From Gnetum montanum (Eukaryota; Streptophyta; Gnetopsida; Gnetales; Gnetaceae): DNA of 64,000 nucleotides. The DNA lies in the NCBI GenBank assembly GCA_015680685.1, contig MNCI01003111.1, forward strand, positions 52,030 through 116,029, in the 5' to 3' direction. A model generated the notes under the pieces. The model ran no database searches. It had not been told where the DNA came from and saw only the letters and a list, made by a program, of their open reading frames with translations. Shown in pieces: positions 55,851 through 64,000 of this stretch. The position numbers and the translations under genes are program-made. Position 1 is the stretch's first letter, and each line of letters opens with the position of its first letter.

Positions 55851-56929
55851 TTTTCATTAATATAAAGCTATTTGGTTTCTTAACCAAAACACTCGCTAAT
55901 TTTTTAAATAATGTACCTACTTTTTTTTAATACAAAAGCCAAACTTAGAGAAGTAATAAATTGCACTTTAATATTTATTTTTAATGCCTCAATGTACTCA
56001 AGTATATGATTGAACTTGAAGTACATTATTAAGTGCTAAGTATACACTATGAGATTAGTCTATTTGAGAAAGCTTTAAAGCTATGCTTCTTATACACAAT
56101 AGTCACGATATGAACAAGGAGTTTAAGGAAACTTCATCATAATCATAGCTTCTTTTGGAAGAAGTTCATTCCTTGGATTAACATTGTACATTAATTAAAG
56201 TTAGATTATACCTTAAGTTATATAATGACCTGAATAAAAATAGTGCCCAAGGAAGGATAGAATTTTTTATTATTAAATTATCTAGGTTATGTACTTTAAT
56301 TTGAGATCATCATCATCTTAGCTTTGTCCCAATGAAATGGGGTCAACTACATGAGCGTACTCTAAATTGAAATAATGACAACTATCTAAATAATAATTGG
56401 ACTTGACTTCATCTAATGATATCACCTTGGGATGTTATAGTTAACTTTATGGCTCAACTAAAATAAGGAATTGATGCTTTATATAATAGCTTTAAGGAAA
56501 TATTAATTTTGTTAAACATATTAATCCAAACACAATTACATTTCTTTTACGTAATTATTATATATCTTTAAGTTACTTCAAAGAGAATATTCATATTTTA
56601 AGCACATTAATCTAACTATCCATTTAATTTATTTATACATATTAAATAAATTGAAGTCCTTTATAGAATGCATGTAGATACCATGAAATTTAAGGGATCT
56701 ATTTGAGAAATATTAACATTATTTTTAGTCTAAATCTTTTACCTATTAACTATATAACTATATTGGTCAAGCTCTTAATTATTTATAGCTATACCCCATA
56801 ATGTCATCATTCATTTGAAAAACTTATCTATCTTGTACCATTAAAAAATGATTAGCTATTTTTTATCTTACTTTTACATTATTTTCCCTTTTTAAGTTAC
56901 ACAAAATAAAGGTTTTAAGGCATGACATG
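55851..56929. other. AT-rich intergenic
   Basis: Only the short dispersed-repeat signature at 56308-56360 was recognised. Confidence 0.55.
56308..56360 (+). repeat. Dispersed plant repeat signature
   Basis: ATCATCATCTTAGCTTTGTC then CCAATGAAATGGGGTCAACT resembles the widespread plant repeat tail with TTTGTCCCA...TGGGGTCGGCTAC, which can fold into a small hairpin. Family assignment is uncertain. Confidence 0.4.
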
Positions 56930-57090
56930 TGATGAGGGATGGAGTATCCAACACCCAACCATATAAGATACAAGTGTTCACGTGCAATCCAGGTCGAACT
57001 CTATAGATAAGGTAATGTGATTATACTAGTAATTAGTTAGCGTTCGTGATTGTTGTCTTCCCACATGAGCTAGTAAAATCAATGCGTATG
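56930..57090 (-). repeat. LTR Y fragment, host of element G
   Basis: TGATGAGGGATGGAGTATCC followed by ACCCAACCATATAAGATACA is the reverse of an LTR end. It stops at GTATG, where the G LTR begins, so G inserted into it; the rest would lie past the window. Confidence 0.7.
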
Positions 57091-57870
57091 TGATGAGTGG
57101 TGAGGTACCCCTACACTCAACCATACGAATACAAGCATTTCATGCACAATCCAGTTGAACTCTAAGGACCAAGTGCTTATGCGCCTTAATGGAACACTCA
57201 GGGTTTAATCAATCTTTGTCTTCCCAAACTTACTTGTATTGTCACGGTTGTATGGTTAAGTAAGCTTGAGGTATATGATTTTTATAGCTTTGTATTTTTT
57301 ATGTCTTCTGCTAATAAAGGAGAGGGAGAGAGAACTAAGTGGCTAACTTACATTAACTATTCATTAACTAGTTTCTAAATGTTCCTAACACCGGTATCTG
57401 TTCTCACTTGCCATACACATCCTGAACCAGTGCAACGTTGCTAGGATTACCAAACGCTAATCGTTACTGGGTTACTAAGCACTACATGCATGCTCGAAGT
57501 AGTCGTACTAAGTGTATTTAACTAAGGGGGTTGAAGGTTGAGAGAGATATTAATTAAATAGGAAAGCATTAAATAATAATTACTTACTAATTAACTTAAT
57601 TTGTATGCTGGAAGGTTTATCATAAAGTTCGTCTTTATTGACATACACAAAATTGTGCTCAAGTACAAATTGCTCGAATAAAGATCCGTTCACTCTATGA
57701 CTCCTACTACGGCCATACAGAAATAATTCTAACTCTAGAATGACAAAACTGCAAGAGTCTGGCTAAGGGTCTAAATCTAATTATATGAGAACCAAGGGCA
57801 CCACCTCTTATTTATAAAAGATGAGGTAGGATGTGAGATCACGTGGTGGATGTGATATCGTGGTTCATCA
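57091..57870 (-). repeat. Element G 3' LTR
   Basis: Minus strand TGATGAACCACGATATCACA...GTACCTCACCACTCATCA, 780 bases, TATA box TATAAATA near 57809-57816. Preceded by the purine tract GTCATGGGGGTA (57871-57882). Confidence 0.9.
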
Positions 57871-57882
57871 TACCCCCATGAC

Positions 57883-59740
57883 TAAATGAAAACTCATCCT
57901 TGAGTTCCTTACAAAATATTGGGAAAGTATGGGATTATTGACTTGAATGACAACTAATGGTGAATGTGATGACATGTGAACGGATCAACATTACAATACA
58001 TGAAAACATTAGTGTTCATGACTACAAAAGTGAACACTACACACAATTGACATCCAGGCTTATTTGGTAGCTAAGAGAGAAGAGAGATAGAGAAAAGATT
58101 GCTATCGATGCTAAGATTGTGCCTTCTGTTGTCCATCCATAGTTGTGCTATCAATCTTGTTCCTTACACAATCGTTCCAGCACTAGTCCATCTTAAGTGT
58201 TTTCTCCAGGTCCAGTCCATTGCTGTATGATTTCCATCTGCACACAACACAATCACATATGAGCAAGGATAAGTAAATCACAATACAATTGATACCTTGC
58301 CTAAGTGTAAGGTCCATTAGCTAAGTTGTGATATGGCCAATACAGATTCTAGAGATATAACACTGGTGACTACCCAAGGTGTAGGGGTTAGGAAAAATTG
58401 AAAAAATTGGACCAGGGCCCCCATGGCTACGAGCGATCCTTCGGTAGCGATAGAATGGAAAAAGATAAGGAATAAGAAAGATGGAGAAAAAGAAACAACG
58501 ACAACGCCAATAAAATGGATGTCAGATATGGGAATGAAACAAAAAAATGTTGATTGCAAAAATGTTTAAGGGAAAGAAGTTAACTGATGCACCAAATAGG
58601 AATGCTAGTGGGTCCTCCCCAAAGCAGGCTCATGCCCTTTATGCCTTGACAAACCCACATTCAAAGAGTCCGTAGGCTCTAAAAATATCATTTGGAAGTA
58701 AGAGTTAAAGACTTAACCCCAAGAATTCACCATAGAAACAATGCATCAACCAAAATATAGACTACTAATACAACCGGCAATGAAGTGGAAAATGGAGAAA
58801 GAATGATGGGGAGAAGAGAATGGAATGGAGTTCTAAGAACAAGGTGGTGTACAGCCCCTTGTGTACTTATGGTTAATGTGACTAAGTAGATCTCATTCTA
58901 AATCCAACCTCAAACAATCCACATCCAGTAACCTTGCATTAATACACTTGGCCAATCCATCTACTTGAAGTAACAAGAATGCTTCTGCCAAAGAGTCACC
59001 ACCATTCCGAGGAAAATGAGAAAAGGAGAAGTAAGAAGCAAGAAAGGGCCTTAGTTAGAGGGAACATGTCTGTTTAGTTCCATAACTAGTGTTTGTAGCC
59101 CAGATGATTATTTTTTCTAAGGGATGTGCTTTGAATTCTCACTATTTTTTTTTTGCGTGAGAACCACACCATGCAAAAACTTATTTTTATTGGCTTAGCT
59201 TCCTTATAATGGAGCAATTTCAAAATGGTAAGAAAACTCAACAAGAAAACATCCAAGCACCCAAGAGAATAGCCAACACAAATGCATCAAATCCCTTTGA
59301 AGTCACACCCTTTTTAGTCCTTGAGTCCTTCCATAGTTTGAGAAATGCCCAATCACCAATTCATTAGTAGTTTTATTATTAAAGGAGGAGACTTTACAGT
59401 TCCAAGCCAAGAGAGACCATAGAAATTCATGGATACATGAACGACATGGACTCATTTTCTGTTATTTCAAAAGAACCATACCTTAGTATCAACATTATAA
59501 CTCAAAGGTAAAAACCACTTATTAGCAATCAATAGAATACAGTTCATACCACCATCATGAGCACTTATTAGGTGACGAATCTAACAAAACAAAAACAAAA
59601 AAATAAAACAAACAGTTACACAAAGAAATGAGAAAGTATAAATGATGGTGCAAAACAAAAACAAGAAAAATTAAAGAAATTTGTAAAACAAAAATGTGTA
59701 AAACCAAAAACTTAAAAAGGAACTGAGGGCCTTGAAAGAT
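57883..59740 (-). other. Element G 3' noncoding region
   Basis: Matches A closely (minus strand TGTCGTTGTTTCTTTTTCTC and CCCTCTAACTAAGGCCCTTT). The hairpin block at about 58600-58665 keeps GGGCATGAGCC and GGGGAGGACCC, but the outer stem is degenerate. Confidence 0.7.
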
Positions 59741-62438
59741 TAGCAAAGGTGACCATCTCCCCCATGACTGAGTTGGAAGGAGGATATCCGAAATAGTGAG
59801 TAGGGTCGTCCCTTCTCAGAGGTATTATGTCCACTAGCTGTTCTAAATTCATGGAAAGGTTTGGTCTGTTGCACATTGACTAACAATCTCTTATTAGGGC
59901 TCTCAAGTTTGTATATGGTCATGGCCCCTAAAGGAAATATTACATGAATAATATAAGGTCCTTCCCATAGTGTTTGAAATTTTGTGCGTTGTGGCACATA
60001 TGTGGGGTTCCAGTAGAGAACCTTATCTCCTGGTTGATAATTAACCTTTCGATGCTTCAAGTCATGACATTACTTGTTATATGCCTTGTGAAACTCATTT
60101 GATGATAGGGCAGCTAATTGATTTTCTTCTAGCATGTTTAAAGTTGCCAACCTTTGTTTCTGTGCTAAATCAAGGTTGAGGTGGAGGCCACAAGCCGTTG
60201 ATAGTGTACGGAGCTCGATTTGAATCAGAAGCGTTGGAAGCTTTCCATACACTAACTCATAGGGAGAGTAGCCTATAGGGAGTTTCCAGGTGGAGTGGTA
60301 TTCCCAGAGAGCATCATTTAGTTTAGGGCTCCAATCTCACCTATACTTGCTAATTGTCCTAGTTAATATTTTAGTGATCTCCCTATTGGTGACCTCAGCT
60401 TGTCTGTTAGCTTGGGGGTGATAAGGTGTAGTCAATTTGTGTTCAACCCCTAAGCGTTGCATTAACTTTCGAAAACTTGCACCTGTGAAGTGTGTTCATT
60501 TATCCGAAATAAGTGCATGTGGTACACCAAACCTATTTATGATTTGTTGTTGCACAAATCATGTAGCTGTAAATGATGTGCAGTCTTTAACAGCAACTGC
60601 TTCAGCCCATTTTGTTAAATAGTCTATGGAAACTACAATGTAAGCTTTTCCATTGGACATTGGTGTAATGGGCCCCATAAAGTACATTCCCCAAATTTCG
60701 AAGGGCTCTAATGGTTGAATCCATTGTTGCAGATCCTCCATTTTACAAGTCGTTCCCCCATCACGTTGATAGCGCTCACAAGATCGAAAAAATTGATGGG
60801 CATCCCAAAATAATGTTGGCCAGTAATATCCTGCAAGAAAGATATTAATAGTCATTCATCTCCCCACATAGTGATCCCCACAAGGGCCCTCATGAGCATC
60901 TTGGAGAACTCTTAGTTGGTCTACATTGAGCACACACCATTGAACCAAGCCATCAAGACACACTTTGTAAAGTTATCCATTGATCTCCATAAAGTACTTG
61001 TTTCTATGAAGAAACTGTTGTTTCTTTCTAAGGTCCAACTCTTGTGGTGTTTGTTGAGTAAGGAGATAGGTGAAAATGCTACTATACCAATTCATCTCTT
61101 TGGGTAGTTGGTTATTCACTACACCGACAAAGAGGGCTTCATCAGGAAAATGATCAGACATTACATATTCATCCTCTTTGTTGTCTCAACGCAACCAAGA
61201 TAAACGATCTGCAACTATGTTCTCAGTGCCTTTCCAATTGATCATCGTTAGATCAAACTCCTATAGGATTACCAACCATCATATAATATGAGGGCTAACC
61301 ATTGGCTTGTTCATGAGGAACCAGATTGCACTATGATCCCTATGGATGAACACTTTGTAACCTAACACATAGTGCCTAAACTTATCCAGTGAAAACACTA
61401 CAATCATTAATTCTTTCTCTGTAGTTGTGTAGTTAAGTTGTGCACCAGCAATACTTCTACTTGCACAGTGGATGTAGTAAGGGTGTTTCTAGTCATCTAA
61501 CTGTGTAAGTACGACTCCTAAGGCATAATTGGACATGTCAATCATCATGTGAAATGGTCTGGACTAGTTAGGAGCTTGTAGAATGGGAGTTTCTACTAGC
61601 TTTTGTTTTAGGGTTTGGAATGCTCATTCACATTCCTTGGTCCACTCAAAAGGTATGTCCTTCTTTGTTAGCTCTACCATTTGGCAATCTTGGAGAAGTT
61701 CTCAATGAATCTCCTATAGTAGCCAGTGTGTCCAAGGAATGATTGAATGTCTTTGACAGTTTCTGATTGATGGATGATTCCTTGGATGACCCAAATTTTA
61801 TCTGGGTCTACCTCTATTCCTACATGTAAAACCTTATGCCCAAGTACTATGCCTTCTTGGACCATTAAATGGCTTTTCTACCAATTGAGCCTTAGATTGG
61901 TTTCTACACATCTTTCCAGCACTTGCTCTAATCAGTCCAAGGCTTGATCAAAACTTGTTTCATAGATGGAGAAGTCGTCCATAAAGACTTCCACTCTCTT
62001 CCCTATTTGCTGTTGGAATATGCTTAGAACTAGGCATTGAAATGTGGCAAGAGCATTACACAAGCCAAATGACATTTGTTTATACACAAACGTTCTCCAA
62101 GGACTGGTGAACGTTGTCCTAGCTTGGTCTTCTAGGGCTATCTGTATTTGGTTGTATCTGCTATAGCCATCCAAAAAACTATAATAGTGATGCCCTGTTA
62201 TGGTGTCTAAGACCTGGTCAACAAATGGCAATGCAAAGTGATCCTTAAATGTTGCCATGTTCAGCAACATAAAATCTATGCACACCCTCCATTTGCCTCC
62301 CTTTTTAGGCACGATTACCAGAGGGCTAACCCATTCGCCATCAGCAATGGAATATATGAACCTAACCTTGAGAAGCTATTCTATTTCTTCTTTTACTACT
62401 TGCTTCAATTTTGGGTTCAATCACCTCTACGGTTGTTT
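59741..62438 (-). pseudogene. Element G RT, RNase H and integrase remnant
   Basis: Minus strand. RT 62312-61660: WRVCIDFMLLNMATF, FLDGYSRYNQIQIALEDQAR, active site VEVFMDDFSIYE, LGHKVLHVGIEVDPDKI, SFLGHTGYYRRFIENFSKIA. RNase H to about 61200. Integrase 60870-60320: zinc-finger Cys pair in SCERYQRDGG, but the first catalytic Asp is Tyr (WGMYFMGPI); DDE remainder in the 60500-60350 stretch. GPY/F end 60060-59830 (PGDKVLYWNPT, WEGPYIIHVIFP). Scattered stops. RT order and motifs are those of Athila. Confidence 0.9.
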
Positions 62439-63677
62439 TCAAGGTTTCATGGAGGGATCAGTGTAAATCCCATGATGGCATATCCTAGGATTTATTCCAG
62501 TTAATTTGAGATATGACCAGGTAAAGGCTTTTAACCACTTGTTTATTACTTTTAGCAGTCTTCCTTTTTGGTTGGAAGTAAGTCTTATGTTGATGATTAC
62601 CAGTTTTCCATTTTCAAGGATCATATATTCCAAACTAGTGGGAAATGGTTTTAATTCTAGGGGCTCTTGTTTGAATTTTTCAAGAATTTCCAACTTCCCC
62701 CAGTTGATGTTTTCAAGGTTAAGGCTTGGAAGTTGGTAGCGGACTTGTTCTAGTGCATCTATGCTTTCGATGTAAGTGCATGTTATTTCCTCAGTTAGTT
62801 CTATGCACATGAGTGAGTTTCTCTCTTGATTAGTTATCAGCCACTGGGTGTCTTCTTGTCGTGTGGCTACTACATACATGGAATTTTGTATGTTAATGTC
62901 ATGTGCACACTGGTTGCATGCAGGTAATGCTAAACTTTGCACAACCCATGATCTCTGCACGTAATTGTACCCTGTATCACTATATGCAATGCATGGAACC
63001 TTCTTCTTCTTGATCTTTCCAAAAGTGTTCTCCTTAGATATTTCCAGGGAAAGATCATGGATTCCTAAGCGTGCATCTATAGTACTTAGCCATGCCCTTC
63101 CCATTATGATTGGGAAGTCCCCTTTACCGTTATTCACTTGTATCACTAGGAAATCAACTAGGTACGACCACCCACAAATAGTGGTGATGATGTCCTCCAC
63201 CAGTCCCAAGGGGACAGTGATGGATTGGTTGGCCAGCTCTAGGAGAATATTACTCTTCTTCAATGGAGGTAAGTTCCAGGCTTTGCACATTTCTTGTGAT
63301 ATTAAGTTGACTCCAGAACCTGAATCTAGAAGAGCTTTGCATGGCTCATTCCCAGTGATTTGGAGATAGATTAGAGGGCTTCCAGGATCAGAGAATTTCC
63401 TGGGAAGGTGGCCAGCCTTGATACAGTCAGTAATGACATGTGTTAACATGATCGTATGTGTTGAGATTGGTGTTTGGTTCAAAGGGAGCTTTGAAGCTTT
63501 ATTTGATGGGGAGGCATTCATAGGTTCAACCACTTGTCGTTGTAAGGGCTTAGTTGGACTGTTCATTCTGAAGAAAGGTCTTTTCTTCATACAGTTGTTA
63601 GAACCAATAGTGGGTTGAGGATTTATAGCCCTTGTGGCATTACATTGCTGTAGTTGAGTAGGGAGTTCCCCTTGCAT
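62439..63677 (-). pseudogene. Element G protease region, 412-codon open frame
   Basis: Longest open retroelement frame in the window. N-terminal gag-pol linker (RMNSPTKPLQRQVVEPMNAS), aspartic protease from about residue 112 (ALLDSGSGVNLISQEM, LELANQSITVPLGLVEDI, VDFLVIQV, IIMGRAWLSTIDARLGI), a linker (MYVVATRQEDTQWLI), and the pre-RT Athila signature SLEYMILENGKLVIINIRLT, LLKVINKWLKAFTWSY, LTGINPRICHHGIYTDPS. The protease keeps the active-site Asp (DSG). It ends at a stop before RT; the downstream frame continues in pieces. It would cleave the polyprotein in an active element. Confidence 0.9.
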
Positions 63678-63703
63678 TGCTGGAGGGGATGGTAATGGAA
63701 CTA

Positions 63704-64000
63704 TTAGTGTGAGAGCTGCAGACAGATTTGAAGGATGGTATATTTGTGGGTTATCTCTCCTAGGAGAAGGAGTTCTATAATACTCATAGGCTTGGTAGTG
63801 ATTTTGTGGTGTAACGTGACCAACAGAGTCACGTGGAGAGATTGGATGCTACACATAGTAGCCATATGGGTCAGGTTGCTGGTATGGGTATTGTTGCCTT
63901 GGTGGTGGCATCCCCCATGACTGTGGCTATAGCCACTATTGATGTTGCTCAACGGGTTGTGGTGGGGTTCCACTTGGATAATATGTTGAAGGTTGGTGGA
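63704..64000 (-). pseudogene. Element G gag tail (partial)
   Basis: Pro/Gln/Tyr-rich C-terminal gag sequence (PHHNPLSNINSGYSHSHGGC in one frame, SYYPSGTPPQPVEQHQ-like in another) matching A at 14760-15000. Runs off the window. Confidence 0.8.

Larger units (their letters stand above)
57091..64000 (-). mobile_element. Element G: Athila-type gag-pol retrotransposon, cut by window end
   Basis: Minus strand: gag tail at the right edge, pol, 3' noncoding region, purine tract, 3' LTR. Same subfamily as A, with the best preserved pol of the window. The 5' LTR, primer site and most of gag are outside. Still carries stops, so inactive. Confidence 0.9.

Overview
The window is nuclear DNA of a plant with a large, repeat-rich genome. 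The evidence is a plant secreted GH19 chitinase, a plant DUF2828 gene, HSP90 and PPR gene remnants, and deeply nested Ty3/gypsy retrotransposons of the Athila lineage. The elements are old, full of stops and transition-decayed. Together with intronless genes isolated among transposons this fits a gymnosperm such as a conifer, but the species cannot be fixed from the sequence. Two assembly gaps are present (32223-32531 and 49845-49859).

Gene island, 1-10.8 kb: a minus-strand HSP90 5' gene fragment with its own TATA box, breaking into sequence that contains an HSP70-like motif; a minus-strand gag-like ORF; a 1.2-kb unit with 125-bp terminal inverted repeats; an apparently intact class II-type chitinase (4954-5745, +); and an apparently intact DUF2828 protein with a vWA/MIDAS region (7015-9138, -). 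These are the only two convincing intact protein genes.

Transposon nest, 10.8-42.2 kb: an old reverse LTR (Z) was split by element B (11022-41567, +), which is bounded by an exact 5-bp duplication TTATT. B was then hit by four further insertions: element A (in its 5' LTR), element C (a gag-only derivative, in its gag), a segment F carrying a broken PPR gene (downstream of pol), and a reverse solo LTR (in its 3' LTR). 

Second cluster, 43.2-64 kb: element H (43210-52816, -, duplication ACAAT/ACAAC) has LTRs, gag and a third ORF but no pol, and holds a solo LTR with an exact CCTAT duplication. A mostly unassigned stretch with a SINE-like head follows. Element G (57091 to beyond 64000, -) closes the window; it has the best preserved pol and sits inside another LTR.

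How the parts relate: A and G are near relatives (LTR-gag-pol-LTR). B and H are larger types with an extra ORF3 between a long 3' noncoding region and the 3' LTR. C and H lost pol independently. The main novelty candidates are (i) a TATA-containing, U3-like block placed about 0.93 kb upstream of a homologous point in ORF3 in both B and H, whose short repeat motif matches each element's own LTR; (ii) ORF3 itself; and (iii) a conserved 3' noncoding block, able to form a hairpin in B, C and H, retained even in pol-less elements.
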